A stretch of 64,000 bases of DNA, from positions 186,001 through 250,000 of the forward strand of contig NZ_BOOQ01000019.1 in assembly GCF_016863315.1 (NCBI RefSeq), written 5' to 3'. Shown here piece after piece: positions 25,464 through 34,824 of the stretch. The DNA comes from Planotetraspora silvatica. Its GTDB lineage: Bacteria > Actinomycetota > Actinomycetes > Streptosporangiales > Streptosporangiaceae. The position numbers were made by a program, and so were the translations under genes. Positions within the stretch are counted from its first letter, which is position 1. Each line of letters starts with the position of its first letter. The notes beneath the pieces are model-generated. The model was not told where the DNA came from, made no database searches, and saw nothing but the letters and a program-made list of their open reading frames with translations.

Positions 25464-26386
25464 CAGCGTTCGCACCCCCCGCCCGGACCGGGCCGCCGCC
25501 CGCCGCCACGCGTGAGGCGCGTGGCGGCGTCCTGCCGTGGCTGGCCGTACCGGCCCTGGTGATCTTCGTGGGCTTCGGAGTGATCCCGCTCATCGGGGTC
25601 CTGTTCCTCAGCTTCACGTCCTGGGACGGGCTCGGTGAGATTCACCTGTCGGGGCTGACGAGCTGGCGGGCCGTGCTCGCCGACCCCGGGCTGCCGCACG
25701 CGCTGTGGGTGACATTCCTGGTGATGGCCGCCTCCTGGGCGTTCCAGACGCCGGCCAGCATCCTGATCGGCGTGTTCCTGGCAGGGCGCCAGCGCTACCG
25801 TGCGGTGCTCGCGGTGGTGTTCTTCATCCCCCTGCTGCTCAGCCAGGCGGCCATCGCCATCGCCTACAAGGCGCTGCTCGATCCGAACTTCGGGCTCGGC
25901 GCGGGGCTGCACATCGATCTGCTCTCACAGGACTGGCTCGGCAGGCCCGTCCTCGCCTTCAGCACTGTGATCTTCGTGGTGTCGTGGCAGTTCATCCCGT
26001 TCCACTCGCTGATCTATCAGGGCGGCGCGCGGCAGATTCCGGACTCCATGTACGAAGCCGCGGAGCTGGACGGCGCGGGGCGGGTGCGCAAGTTCTTCAG
26101 CATCACGCTGCCGCAGCTCAAGTACACGATCATCACGTCCTCCACGCTCATGGTCGTCGGCTCGCTGACCTTCTTCGACCTGATCTTCGTGCTGACCGCG
26201 GGCGGCCCTGGAGACGCCACCCGGGTGCTCGCGCTCGACATGTACAAACGCGGATTCCAGGCCAACCTCATGGGGCCGGCGAGCGCGATCGCCGTCATCC
26301 TCGTCCTCGTGGGCCTCGCACTGGCGTTGCTGCTGCGCCGGCTCGGCGGCCGCAACCCCGACGCCAGCCAGCTGGAAGGGGCCTGA
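25460..26386 (+). CDS. ABC sugar permease (MalF-like)
   Basis: 308 residues with six predicted helices. The first helix is WLAVPALVIFVGFGVIPLIGVLFL. The EAA loop contacting the ATPase is visible as YEAAELDGAGRVRKFFSITLPQL. The start is GTG 25460, overlapping the lipoprotein stop by 4 bases; the longer frame upstream shadows that gene. It pairs with the MalG-like permease downstream to form the channel that imports the sugar bound by the lipoprotein. Confidence 0.92.
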   Translation: MTAFAPPARTGPPPAATREARGGVLPWLAVPALVIFVGFGVIPLIGVLFLSFTSWDGLGEIHLSGLTSWRAVLADPGLPHALWVTFLVMAASWAFQTPASILIGVFLAGRQRYRAVLAVVFFIPLLLSQAAIAIAYKALLDPNFGLGAGLHIDLLSQDWLGRPVLAFSTVIFVVSWQFIPFHSLIYQGGARQIPDSMYEAAELDGAGRVRKFFSITLPQLKYTIITSSTLMVVGSLTFFDLIFVLTAGGPGDATRVLALDMYKRGFQANLMGPASAIAVILVLVGLALALLLRRLGGRNPDASQLEGA

Positions 26387-26388
26387 GC

Positions 26389-27282
26389 GTGAGCGTGACC
26401 CAGACGACTAAGCGGGAGCCGACCGCCACGTCCGGAACGCACCGGCGCCCGCAGGGCAGGAGTGGCGAGCGGCCGAACTGGCTGGGCGCGGCCGTGAGCT
26501 GGCTGTGGCTGGCCGTGGTGATCGTCCCGATCTACTGGATCGTCATCACCAGCTTCAAGGCGCAGAGCACCTACTACGCGTCGAACCCGCTGGCACCGCC
26601 CAGTGAGCCGACCCTGGCCAACTACAAGATGGTCATCGAGTCCGACTTCCCGCTGTACTTCCTCAACAGCCTCATCGTCACCATCGGCGCGGTCGTCCCG
26701 GCGGTCGCGGTCGCGTTCATGGCGGCGTACGCGATCGTCCGGGGGGGCGCCGGCCGCTTCCTGCGCGGGGTCAACTCGCTGTTCCTCATGGGGCTGGCCA
26801 TTCCTCTGCAGGCGACCATCATCCCGGTCTACCTGATCATCATCAGGCTGCACCTGTACGACTCGCTGATGGGGCTGATCCTGCCGTCGATCGCGTTCGC
26901 GATCCCGCTGTCCGTGCTGGTCCTGTCCAACTTCATCCGCGACGTCCCCAAGGAGCTGTTCGAGTCGATGCGGCTGGACGGCGCGAGCGAGGTGACGACG
27001 CTTTGGCGCCTGGCGTTCCCGCTGACCCGGCCGGCCGTGGTGACGGTGACGATCTACAACGCGCTGACGATCTGGAACGGATTCCTGCTGCCGCTGATCC
27101 TCACCCAGAGCCCCGACAAGCGCACGCTGCCACTTGCCCTGTGGTCCTTCCAGGGGCAGTTCAGCGTGAACGTGCCGGCGGTGCTCGCCTCCGTCGTGCT
27201 GACCTCGCTGCCCATCCTGATCCTCTACGTGGTGGGCCGGCGCCAGCTCCTCAGCGGCCTGACCGCGGGGTTCAGCAAGTGA
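26389..27282 (+). CDS. ABC sugar permease (MalG-like)
   Basis: 297 residues, starting at GTG 26389, two bases after the previous stop. The N-terminal polar tail is followed by six helices. The EAA loop reads FESMRLDGASEVTTLWRLAFPLTRP, and the end RRQLLSGLTAGFSK is the usual GLTAGAVKG-like terminus of this family. It is the last gene of the importer operon, and a strong hairpin follows about 100 bases later. Confidence 0.92.
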   Translation: MSVTQTTKREPTATSGTHRRPQGRSGERPNWLGAAVSWLWLAVVIVPIYWIVITSFKAQSTYYASNPLAPPSEPTLANYKMVIESDFPLYFLNSLIVTIGAVVPAVAVAFMAAYAIVRGGAGRFLRGVNSLFLMGLAIPLQATIIPVYLIIIRLHLYDSLMGLILPSIAFAIPLSVLVLSNFIRDVPKELFESMRLDGASEVTTLWRLAFPLTRPAVVTVTIYNALTIWNGFLLPLILTQSPDKRTLPLALWSFQGQFSVNVPAVLASVVLTSLPILILYVVGRRQLLSGLTAGFSK

Positions 27283-27378
27283 TCGCTCTTCGGCCGTCTT
27301 GCCGCGGGACCGTGCCCTCGGCCACGAGAGCCGAGGAGAGAGGGCGAGCCCGCCCGGGCATCAGGTGACGTCATCCAG

Positions 27379-27406
27379 GGGCTGGACCGAGAACCCGGTC
27401 CAGCCC
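27379..27406. terminator. Perfect 11-bp hairpin after the ABC operon
   Basis: GGGCTGGACCG (27379-27389) pairs exactly with CGGTCCAGCCC (27396-27406) around a 6-base loop. It lies between the convergent permease and HAD genes and probably terminates both. Confidence 0.75.
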
Positions 27407-27483
27407 TGACCGGCTCCGGTCGAGCACGTGGCGAGCTCGACAGGGTGCCCGGCCGGACGCAGCGTCTGACTCCTTGCGGCCGG

Positions 27484-28107
27484 TCAGGACGCCGCCCCAC
27501 CGTTCAGCAGCGGGGCGAGGGCCTCCCGGAGATCTCGCGGATCCCGGTAGAGGACACCGGTCATGCCGAGTTCCTCCGATACCCGCACGTTGTCGGCATG
27601 GTCGTCGATGAACAGGCAACGGTCCGTTGAGACCCCGGCCCGATCCGCGGCGATCTCGTAGATCCGCCGGTCGGGCTTCGCCACGCCGACGGCGGAGCTG
27701 TTGACGATCGCATCGACGGCGTCGAGCAGCCCCACTCGGGCGAGGTCGCGTTCCAGACGGGTCGTGGCGTTGGTGACCAGCACCACGGGCACCCGCTCAC
27801 GCACGCGTGTCAGCAGATCCAGCACCGGCGCGTCGACCCGGTGCGGCGCCTCGACGAAGGCCCGCACGAGTCGCGCGGCGCCTTCCGCGGACCCGCACAA
27901 CGCGGTGAGCCTGTCCCCGATGGCCGCCTGCCACTCCTCGTCGGTGATGTCACCGGTCAGGGCTCGATGCACCAGATCGGGAGCGAACGCCACGGAGGTG
28001 ACGGTGCCCGCCTCCAGCCCGAAGTCGCGTTCCAGCGCCAGCCCGTCCGGATCGTAAATCCTCAGCACACCATCGAGATCGCACAACACCGCGTCGAAAC
28101 GCCTCAC
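27484..28107 (-). CDS. HAD-superfamily hydrolase
   Basis: 207 residues. The HAD motifs are present: LCDLDGVLRIYD (DxD nucleophile), VVLVTNATTRLE, AKPDRRIYEIAA and CLFIDDHADNV. GTG 28107 is used because GAGGGAG lies 5 bases upstream; the frame is open further but without a site. The cap is a small helical C1-type insertion. Such enzymes are often phosphosugar or nucleotide phosphatases. It lies downstream of the arabinoside-locus LacI gene on the same strand, 162 bases away, so it could be part of the same sugar system. Confidence 0.85.
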   Translation of the reverse strand: MRRFDAVLCDLDGVLRIYDPDGLALERDFGLEAGTVTSVAFAPDLVHRALTGDITDEEWQAAIGDRLTALCGSAEGAARLVRAFVEAPHRVDAPVLDLLTRVRERVPVVLVTNATTRLERDLARVGLLDAVDAIVNSSAVGVAKPDRRIYEIAADRAGVSTDRCLFIDDHADNVRVSEELGMTGVLYRDPRDLREALAPLLNGGAAS

Positions 28108-28195
28108 CAGGACTCCCTCGTTCCGCCTCACCTTCCGCTCTACTGTCACCCGGCGCGAGCCTCCCGGCCAGATCCAGCCACCACCCGTGTCGTGG

Positions 28196-28226
28196 CCCCG
28201 CCTGTTCACGACGTTCTACGGCGGGG
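28196..28226 (-). terminator. Possible hairpin after the LacI copy A gene
   Basis: CCCCGCC (28196-28202) pairs with GGCGGGG (28220-28226) with a 17-base loop, between the LacI gene's stop and the HAD gene. The long loop makes it uncertain. Confidence 0.35.
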
Positions 28227-28269
28227 ACGCGCACGGCGCCACCGATGACCCGCTCCTGCGACCGGGCGG

Positions 28270-29295
28270 TCAGCGGGGGGTGGGCGGCGCGGCCGAGTCT
28301 CTGATGACCAGACGGCACGGCATGCGGTGGACGCCGCTGGTGGCCCGTCCCTCTATGGCGGCGAACAGGTGCTGCGCGGCCGTACGGCCCAGCAGTTCCA
28401 GGTTCATGTCCATGGTGGTCAGCGGTGGCCGCGTCTCCTCCGACAACACCTCCCAGTTGTCGTAGCCGACCACCGCGATGTCGTCGGGCACCCGCCGCCC
28501 CCGTTCGCGCGCCGCCTCGATCAGCCCCGCCGCGATCTGGTCGCTGCCGCAGAAGACGGCGTCCACGTCAGGATCCGCGTTGAGCACGATCTCGGCCGCG
28601 TGCCGTCCCCAGCGCTGGGACCAGGCGCCGTAGACGACGCGGTCTCCCGACAGGGGAAGTCCGGCCGCCTTCAGCGCACCCAGGGCCCCCTCCGCGCGCT
28701 CTCGTGCCGCCGTGTAGTGCGTCGGCCCCGTGACGTGGGCGATCCTCCGGCGCCCCAGCGCGATCAGGTGCCGTACGGCGTCGCCGGAGCCGGCCACGTC
28801 ATCGGGGACGAACGACACGTCCTCCGGGTCGTCGGACGGCGCGTAGGCGTAGACGACCGGGATGGACAGGTCGCGGCTGATGGAGGGCCGCGGGTCGGTG
28901 CTCTCCCCCACGACGATCAGCCCGTCGACCCGCCTGGCGAGCAGCGTGCGCAGGTAGTGCTGCTCGCGGAAGGCGTCACCCCGGGCGTCGCACAGCAAGA
29001 CCGCGGTCTCGCCTGAGCCGAACGCGTCCTCTGCGCCGAGCATGACGGGGATGCCGAATCGGCCGACGCTGTCGCTCGTCAGCAACCCCACCGTCCGGGT
29101 CTGGCCGGTCACCAGACTGCGGGCCAGGGGGTTCGGCTGGAAGGACAGCTCGCGCGCGGCGGCGAACACCCGGTCTCGGGTCTCCGCGCGTACCTGTCCC
29201 CGGCCGTTGAGCGCCTTGGACGCGGTCGCGATCGAAACTCCGGCCAGAGCCGCAACGTCATTGATCGTCACCGCGCGTGGTCGCTCAGAAGGCAT
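28270..29295 (-). CDS. LacI-family regulator, arabinoside locus copy A
   Basis: 341 residues. HTH and hinge: TINDVAALAGVSIATASKALNGRGQV (about 9-34). The sensor domain contains CDARGDAFREQHYLRTLLARRVDG and AVVGYDNWEVLSEETRPPLTTMDM. The C-terminal sensor is very similar along its whole length to that of the regulator at 38933-39982, so the two are probably duplicates sensing the same or related ligands. An operator-like sequence ends 3 bases before its ATG. It is divergent from the lipoprotein/permease/GH127 operon and should repress it. Confidence 0.93.
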   Translation of the reverse strand: MPSERPRAVTINDVAALAGVSIATASKALNGRGQVRAETRDRVFAAARELSFQPNPLARSLVTGQTRTVGLLTSDSVGRFGIPVMLGAEDAFGSGETAVLLCDARGDAFREQHYLRTLLARRVDGLIVVGESTDPRPSISRDLSIPVVYAYAPSDDPEDVSFVPDDVAGSGDAVRHLIALGRRRIAHVTGPTHYTAARERAEGALGALKAAGLPLSGDRVVYGAWSQRWGRHAAEIVLNADPDVDAVFCGSDQIAAGLIEAARERGRRVPDDIAVVGYDNWEVLSEETRPPLTTMDMNLELLGRTAAQHLFAAIEGRATSGVHRMPCRLVIRDSAAPPTPR

Positions 29296-29297
29296 TG

Positions 29298-29310
29298 CGA
29301 AAACCTTTTC
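29298..29310. promoter_or_regulatory. Regulon operator before LacI copy A
   Basis: CGAAAACCTTTTC lies 2 bases upstream of the ATG of the LacI gene (read on the minus strand as GAAAAGGTTTTCG followed by CA and ATG). It matches the core of the full dyad at 38789-38804, indicating autoregulation. Confidence 0.7.
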
Positions 29311-29409
29311 TTCGGGAACATCACTGTCGCCAGAAAGCTCGATCGACCGTTCACGCAGACCATAACGGTCGCGCCGACATCACGGCAACCAGCGGGCCCG
29401 CCGCGCCCA

Positions 29410-29438
29410 TTGACAGCTCATCAGATGACGTTTACGTT
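29410..29438 (+). promoter_or_regulatory. Promoter of the arabinoside importer operon
   Basis: TTGACA (29410-29415), a 17-base spacer and TACGTT (29433-29438) form a good sigma-70-type promoter. The LacI-type operator begins one base after the -10 and covers the predicted start of transcription. Confidence 0.62.
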
Positions 29439-29439
29439 T

Positions 29440-29453
29440 CCGAAAACCTTTTA
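29440..29453. promoter_or_regulatory. Regulon operator at the importer promoter
   Basis: CCGAAAACCTTTTA, one mismatch-prone end short of the full dyad at 38789-38804. It directly follows the -10 of the importer promoter, so a bound repressor would block RNA polymerase. Confidence 0.72.
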
Positions 29454-29563
29454 TTTTGCTTCACGCCGGTGCGATCGCAAGCAGTTGCTTGGTTGGGGCG
29501 CGAGCACCGGGCATCCGCCGCCGTCATGGACGGCAACCCCCCCAGAAGTGCAAGGAGCAGGAC

Positions 29564-30841
29564 ATGGCAAAAAGGTTTTCTGCGGCGATAGCCGCTGGGC
29601 TCTTGGTGACAGCGCTGGCCGCGTGCGGCGGCGGCGAGCAGACGGAGGGCGGAGCGTCCGGAGCCCCCGACAGCGGGACGACGATCACGATGTGGACCCG
29701 CGCCGCCACGCAGGCCCAGAGCCAGCGGCTCGTGGACGCCTACAACAAGTCCCACAAGAACCAGGTCAAGCTGACCGTGATCCCGATCGACAACTACCAG
29801 CCGCGCATCGCCGCCGCGGCCGGCGCCGGGCAGCTTCCCGACATCTTCGCCGCCGACGTGATCTTCGTGCCGAACTACACGTCGCAGGGGCTGTACCTGG
29901 ACATCACCGACCGGATCGCGAAGCTGCCCTTCAAGGACTCGCTCGCCGCCTCGCACATGAGGCTCGGCACGTACGAGAACCGGATGTACACCCTCCCGCA
30001 CACGCTCGACCTGTCGGTCTGGTTCTGGAACAAGGACCTCTACAAGAAGGCCGGGCTCGACCCGGAGAAGGGCCCGACGACCCTGAAGGAGTTCGCCGCG
30101 CAGGCGACCACGGTCCAGGACAAGCTCGGCAAGGACGGCAAGGTCCACGGCACGTTCTTCGGCGGCAACTGCGGCGGCTGCTACGTCTTCACCTTCTGGC
30201 CCTCGGTCTGGGCCGCCGGCGGCCAGGTCATGAACGAGCAGGGCACCAAGTCGCTGGTGAACCAGACGCCGATGACCGACGTCTTCCAGATCTACAAGGA
30301 CCTGTACGCCAAGGGCATCAGTGGGCCGACCACGAAGGAGGAGCAAGGCGCGACCTGGACGGGCTTCTTCCCCAAGGGGGAGATCGGCGTCATGCCCATG
30401 CCGTCCACGACGCTCGGCTCCATGCCCGCTGACATGAACATCGGCGTCACCCCGATCGCCGGCCCCGACGGCGGCGAGTCCACGTTCGTCGGCGGCGACT
30501 CGGTCGGCATCTCCGCCACCACCAAGCACGCGGACGCGGCCTGGGACTTCCTGTCCTGGACTGTCGGCGACGAAGCCCAGGTCGAGGTCCTCGCGAAGAA
30601 CAAGGACGTGCTGGCCAGGACCGACCTCGCCAGCAACAAGTACTCCGAGGCCGACCCCCGCGTCGTCTTGATCAACTCCCTGGTCGCCAAGGGGCAGACG
30701 CCGTACGCCCTGCGCTTCGGCCAGACCTTCAACGACCCGCAGGGTCCGTGGCTGCGCTTCGCCCGTGAGGCCGTCTTCGGTGATCCCGCCAAGCTGGCCG
30801 AACTCAACGTCGCCGTCGACAAGTCGCTCGCCCAGTCATGA
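29564..30841 (+). CDS. ABC sugar transporter substrate-binding lipoprotein
   Basis: 425 residues. A Sec lipoprotein signal (AKRFSAAIAAGLLVTALAAC, lipobox LAAC, Cys22) is followed by a family-1 solute-binding protein: TITMWTRAATQAQSQRLVDAYN, AAGAGQLPDIFAADVIFVPNY, and GFFPKGEIGVMPMPSTTLG. ATG 29564 has AAGGAG upstream. It would bind an arabino- or related oligosaccharide at the outer face of the membrane. It leads the operon with two permeases and the GH127 enzyme; no ATPase gene is nearby. Confidence 0.94.
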   Translation: MAKRFSAAIAAGLLVTALAACGGGEQTEGGASGAPDSGTTITMWTRAATQAQSQRLVDAYNKSHKNQVKLTVIPIDNYQPRIAAAAGAGQLPDIFAADVIFVPNYTSQGLYLDITDRIAKLPFKDSLAASHMRLGTYENRMYTLPHTLDLSVWFWNKDLYKKAGLDPEKGPTTLKEFAAQATTVQDKLGKDGKVHGTFFGGNCGGCYVFTFWPSVWAAGGQVMNEQGTKSLVNQTPMTDVFQIYKDLYAKGISGPTTKEEQGATWTGFFPKGEIGVMPMPSTTLGSMPADMNIGVTPIAGPDGGESTFVGGDSVGISATTKHADAAWDFLSWTVGDEAQVEVLAKNKDVLARTDLASNKYSEADPRVVLINSLVAKGQTPYALRFGQTFNDPQGPWLRFAREAVFGDPAKLAELNVAVDKSLAQS

Positions 30842-31755
30842 CCCGACTCGCCTCGCCCCGCGCGGGCCGCGACCTTGACCGGGTCGCGGCCCGCGCGGCC
30901 CACGCCCGCGGCCGTCCCCGCTCGCGTAGATACATCGGGATGCTCTACGCGGCTCCGACCGCCGTCATCGTCGGGGTGCTGTTCCTCGCCCCCCTCGCGC
31001 TCGTCGTCTGGATGTCGTTGAACAAGTGGCCGCTGCTGGGCCAGCCGAGGTTCAACGCGCCGGAGAACTACGCCAAGATCTCCGATGACCCGTTGTTCGT
31101 GGACTCGGTGTTCTTCACGCTGAAGTACACCCTGATCATCACCGTCCTGCTGTCGGCGGTGGCGCTCGGCCTCGCCCTGCTCGTGCAGAACCGCAGGCCA
31201 GGGGTCACCTTCTTCCGCACGGCCTTCTTCCTGCCGGGTGCGGTCGGCTTCGCGGCGGCCTCGCTGCTGTTCTACGGCATGCTCAATCCCGACTTCGGGC
31301 CCCTCGGGTTCATGGACGTGAAGTGGATCGGCACGCCGAACATGGCGCTGTTCTCCACGATCGCGCTGGTCCTGTGGAGGTTCGCCGGGTTCAACATGCT
31401 GATCCTGCTCACCGGTCTGCAGGCGATCCCGGTCCAGGTCTACGAGGCCGCCAGGACCGACGGGGCGAGCAGGTGGCAGACCTTCACCAAGATCACTCTG
31501 CCGTTGCTGCGCCCGACGATCGCGCTGATGCTGATCCTGAGCATCACCGGCTCGCTGCTGGCCTTCGACCAGTTCTTCATCTTCACCAACGGCGGCCCCG
31601 ACAACAGCACGGTGTCCATGGTCATGGTCATCTACCGCAACGCGTTCTTCCGCTTCGACCTCGGCGGCGCCGCGGCGCTGTCGGTCGTGCTGCTGGCAGC
31701 GCTGGTCGCGCTGAACGCCCTGCAGTTGCGGGTTCTCAGGGGAGGCGACAAATGA
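30838..31755 (+). CDS. ABC sugar permease (MalF-like)
   Basis: 305 residues with six helices after a basic N-terminal tail. The EAA loop reads YEAARTDGASRWQTFTKITLPLL. ATG 30838 overlaps the lipoprotein stop by 4 bases, so it is translationally coupled. It pairs with the next permease. Confidence 0.92.
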   Translation: MTRLASPRAGRDLDRVAARAAHARGRPRSRRYIGMLYAAPTAVIVGVLFLAPLALVVWMSLNKWPLLGQPRFNAPENYAKISDDPLFVDSVFFTLKYTLIITVLLSAVALGLALLVQNRRPGVTFFRTAFFLPGAVGFAAASLLFYGMLNPDFGPLGFMDVKWIGTPNMALFSTIALVLWRFAGFNMLILLTGLQAIPVQVYEAARTDGASRWQTFTKITLPLLRPTIALMLILSITGSLLAFDQFFIFTNGGPDNSTVSMVMVIYRNAFFRFDLGGAAALSVVLLAALVALNALQLRVLRGGDK

Positions 31756-32558
31756 GGCGCACCGGCTCGTATTCCGCCACGTCGGCGCTGGCCGTCCTGT
31801 TCCTGTTCCCGCTGCTCTGGAGCGGGTGGTCGTCCCTGAAGGGGCAGCCGGGCAGCGGGCAGACCAACGGGTACGGCTTCGGCAACTACACGAGGATGGC
31901 CCACTTCGGCGAGGGGCTGACCTCCTACCTGACCAACAGCCTGCTGGTGTCGGCGATGACCGTCGCGGGAACGCTGCTGGTCTCTGCGCTGGGGGGCTAC
32001 GCGTTCGCCAGGTTCGCCTTCCCCGGCAAGAACCTGCTGTTCCTGGCGACGCTGGCGATCCTCATGGTTCCGTACGCGACGATCCTGATCCCGCTCTATG
32101 TCCTGCTGGGCAAGATCGGCCTGCAGAACTCCCTGGTCGGGCTCAGCCTCGTCTTCGTGATGTTCCAGTTGCCGTTCGCGCTCTACATGATGCGCAACTC
32201 GTTCGAAGCGGTGCCGCGGGAGCTGGACGAGTCGGCGATGGTCGACGGATGCGGCACCTTCCGCGCCTTCACCCTGATCCTGCTCCCCGCGGTACGGCCG
32301 GGCCTGGTCACCGTCGGACTGTTCGCCTTCCTCGCTTCGTGGAACGACTTCCTCGCCCCCCTGATCCTGCTCAACGACGGGGCCAGCTTCCCGCTCCCGG
32401 TGGCCGTCTGGAGCATGACGCAGCGCACGTTCGGGGCGATCGACTACGGGATGCTGGAAGCCGGGGTCATGGTCATGGCCATTCCCTGTCTGCTCCTGTT
32501 CATCGTGCTCCAGCGCTACTACGTGCGCGGATTCATGTCAGGCGCGCTGCGCGGCTAG
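31752..32558 (+). CDS. ABC sugar permease (MalG-like)
   Basis: 268 residues starting at ATG 31752, a 4-base overlap with the previous stop, with GGAGG just upstream. The EAA loop is visible as LDESAMVDGCGTFRAFTLILLP, and six helices are predicted. A cysteine replaces the usual alanine in the DGA motif, a minor variation. It completes the importer. Confidence 0.92.
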   Translation: MRRTGSYSATSALAVLFLFPLLWSGWSSLKGQPGSGQTNGYGFGNYTRMAHFGEGLTSYLTNSLLVSAMTVAGTLLVSALGGYAFARFAFPGKNLLFLATLAILMVPYATILIPLYVLLGKIGLQNSLVGLSLVFVMFQLPFALYMMRNSFEAVPRELDESAMVDGCGTFRAFTLILLPAVRPGLVTVGLFAFLASWNDFLAPLILLNDGASFPLPVAVWSMTQRTFGAIDYGMLEAGVMVMAIPCLLLFIVLQRYYVRGFMSGALRG

Positions 32559-32596
32559 CGGCTTCTCTTCGCATGAGAACTCTGAAAAGGACAAAT

Positions 32597-34555
32597 GTGA
32601 CTGGCATCGTCGAAAGACACACCTCCCCTGTCGCCCCCGTCGTCCCGCGCGGCGGGGTGTTCACCCCGCTCGGTCTTGATGAATCCCGGCTCGCCGGAGG
32701 ATTCTGGGGGGAGCGCCAGGAGCTCAACCATGACGCGATCATCCCGCACGCTCTCCATTGGCTGGAGCGGGCGGGCTGGGTGGGGAACTTCGACGACGCG
32801 GCCTCCGGCCGGCCGTACGAGCACCGGGGCATGGAGTTCGCCGACTCGGAGATATACAAGATCATCGAGGCGATCTCCTGGGATCGGGCGAGAACCGGCC
32901 CGGGCGGCGCCGACCTCCACGCCCACCTCGACGCCGCGCTCGACGGGCTCGTCGACCGGCTGGCGGCGGCGCAGGACGCCGACGGCTACCTTCACACGCT
33001 GTTCGGCCGGGCCTGGCAACGCCCTCGCTACTCGGACCTCTCCTGGGGGCACGAGCTCTACTGTTTCGGGCATCTCCTCCAGTCGGCGGTCGCCAACGCG
33101 CGTGCGGGGGCCAACGCCAAGTACCTCCAGGTGGCGACGGCGCTGGCCGATCACGTCTGCGTGATGTTCGGGGAGAACGGGCTGCGCATGGTGTGCGGTC
33201 ACGCCGAGATCGAGCTCGGCCTGGTCGAGCTCTACCGGCTCACCGGCGTGCGCCGCTACCTGGACCAGGCGGCCCTGTTCATCGATCGGCGCGGCGCTGG
33301 AACGCTCCCTCGCATCGAGTACGGCAGCGCCTACGCCCAGGACGACATGCCGGTGCGCGAGGCCACCGTGCTGCGCGGCCACGTCGTGCGGGCCCTCTAT
33401 CTGTCGGCCGGCGCCACGGACGTCGCCGTGGAGACCGGCGACGCGGAACTGCTGCGTGTGCTCGAGACCCAGTGGGCCAACACCGTCGCGACCCGTGTCT
33501 ACGTCACGGGCGGGATGGGATCCCACCACAACGACGAGGCGTTCGGCCTCGACTACGTCCTGCCGCCTGATCGTTCCTACTGCGAGACGTGCGCGGGCGT
33601 CGCCTCCATCATGTTCAGCTGGCGGCTTCTCCTGGCCACCGGGAAGAGCCGGTATGCCGACCTGATCGAGCGCACGCTGTACAACGTCCTGGCCGCGTCT
33701 CCAGCGCGCGACGGCAGGGCCTTCTTCTACGCCAACACGCTGCACCAGCGTTCGGTGAGCGTGCCAGCGCCGGTCAACGCCGACGGCCTGTGCCTGAGAG
33801 GCGCGAGCAGCCGGCGCGAGGCCTGGTTCGAGGCCTCCTGCTGTCCGACCAACCTGGCCAGGACTCTGGCGAGCCTCGGCGCGCTCTGGGCGACCAAGGA
33901 CGCCGAGGGCGTGCAGATCCACCAGTACGGCGGCGCGTCGGTCGACACGGTCCTGGCGGACGGACGACGTGTCGGCCTCGACATGGAGACCGAGTTCCCG
34001 CACGCCGGCACGGTCACGATCACGATCCGGGAGTCCCCCGGCACCCCGTGGACGCTCTCGTTGCGCGTCCCCGAATGGGCGGAGGGCGCGAGCGTGTCGG
34101 TGAACGGGGTCGCGGAGGAGGCGGCGCCGGGGGTCGCCTCGGTCACGAGGCCGTTCGCCGCCGGGGACACGGTCGTGCTGGAGTTGCCGATCGAGGCGCG
34201 GTTCGTCTTCCCGCACCCTCGCGTCGACGCGGTCAGGGGCTGTGTCGCGGTCCAGCGCGGCCCCGTCGTCTACGCCCTGGAGTCGGTCGACCTCCCCCAT
34301 GGCTGGAGCACGGAGGCGACGGTCGTCGACGTGTCGAAACCACCCATGTCGGACAGCGACGGCGTGCGCGTCCACCTCTCCTCGGCCGACTCCCCCGCGC
34401 GCGACTTCCCCTACTCGGTCAGCGCCGCGGACGTCGCCCCCGACCTCGCGGCCTCGGCCGAAGTGCCGCTGACGCCCTATCACGACTGGGCGAACAGGGG
34501 CCCCTCCACCATGCGCGTCTGGATCCCCACGAGTCCCGTCGGCACGGCCGAGTGA
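32597..34555 (+). CDS. GH127 beta-L-arabinofuranosidase
   Basis: 652 residues from GTG 32597, which has AAAAGGAC seven bases upstream; ATG 32573 is a weaker alternative. No signal peptide, so cytosolic. The (alpha/alpha)6 barrel carries the complete zinc-thiolate centre of the bifidobacterial HypBA1 enzyme: Glu330 and Cys332 in YCETCA, and the Cys415-Cys416 pair in EASCCPTN, the first of which would be the nucleophile. Glu314 (HHNDEAFG) aligns with the HypBA1 acid/base. It should remove terminal beta-L-arabinofuranose from imported oligosaccharides. It is the last gene of the importer operon and is followed by a perfect hairpin. Confidence 0.93.
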   Translation: MTGIVERHTSPVAPVVPRGGVFTPLGLDESRLAGGFWGERQELNHDAIIPHALHWLERAGWVGNFDDAASGRPYEHRGMEFADSEIYKIIEAISWDRARTGPGGADLHAHLDAALDGLVDRLAAAQDADGYLHTLFGRAWQRPRYSDLSWGHELYCFGHLLQSAVANARAGANAKYLQVATALADHVCVMFGENGLRMVCGHAEIELGLVELYRLTGVRRYLDQAALFIDRRGAGTLPRIEYGSAYAQDDMPVREATVLRGHVVRALYLSAGATDVAVETGDAELLRVLETQWANTVATRVYVTGGMGSHHNDEAFGLDYVLPPDRSYCETCAGVASIMFSWRLLLATGKSRYADLIERTLYNVLAASPARDGRAFFYANTLHQRSVSVPAPVNADGLCLRGASSRREAWFEASCCPTNLARTLASLGALWATKDAEGVQIHQYGGASVDTVLADGRRVGLDMETEFPHAGTVTITIRESPGTPWTLSLRVPEWAEGASVSVNGVAEEAAPGVASVTRPFAAGDTVVLELPIEARFVFPHPRVDAVRGCVAVQRGPVVYALESVDLPHGWSTEATVVDVSKPPMSDSDGVRVHLSSADSPARDFPYSVSAADVAPDLAASAEVPLTPYHDWANRGPSTMRVWIPTSPVGTAE

Positions 34556-34576
34556 TCGGTCGCACGGAATCGGGGG

Positions 34577-34600
34577 TCGCGATGGCGTGAGCCATCGCGA
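34577..34600 (+). terminator. Perfect 10-bp hairpin after the GH127 gene
   Basis: TCGCGATGGC (34577-34586) and GCCATCGCGA (34591-34600) pair exactly around a GTGA tetraloop, 21 bases after the GH127 stop. It should terminate the importer operon before the epimerase gene. Confidence 0.82.
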
Positions 34601-34824
34601 GATTGAACGGCCGGCCTCCGTGAGCCGCAGACGGGTCCCTTGCGCAGCCCGTCGAGCATGGTTCGCGGATCGACCGGTTCGGACGCCCGGGGCCGGGTTC
34701 GCCTCTGAGCCCCGCCCCGGGCCGCCGTCCGCCCGGGATCGGTTCCGCCGCGCGGCCGACAAATGCCTGGCGACCAGGCCTGGCGACAAGACGGAGATCT
34801 TGCCTGCCCCTAGGCTCCCTACCC

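Noticed and set aside
29568-29582. CAAAAAGGTTTTCTG resembling the regulon operator
   Set aside because: It lies inside the first codons of the lipoprotein gene and has only half of the dyad, so it may be coincidental. It is not counted among the four good sites.
32555-34789. 744-residue minus-strand open frame opposite GH127
   Set aside because: It mirrors the codon pattern of the GH127 gene, has arginine- and glycine-rich content without any domain, and no ribosome-binding site. It is an antisense shadow.
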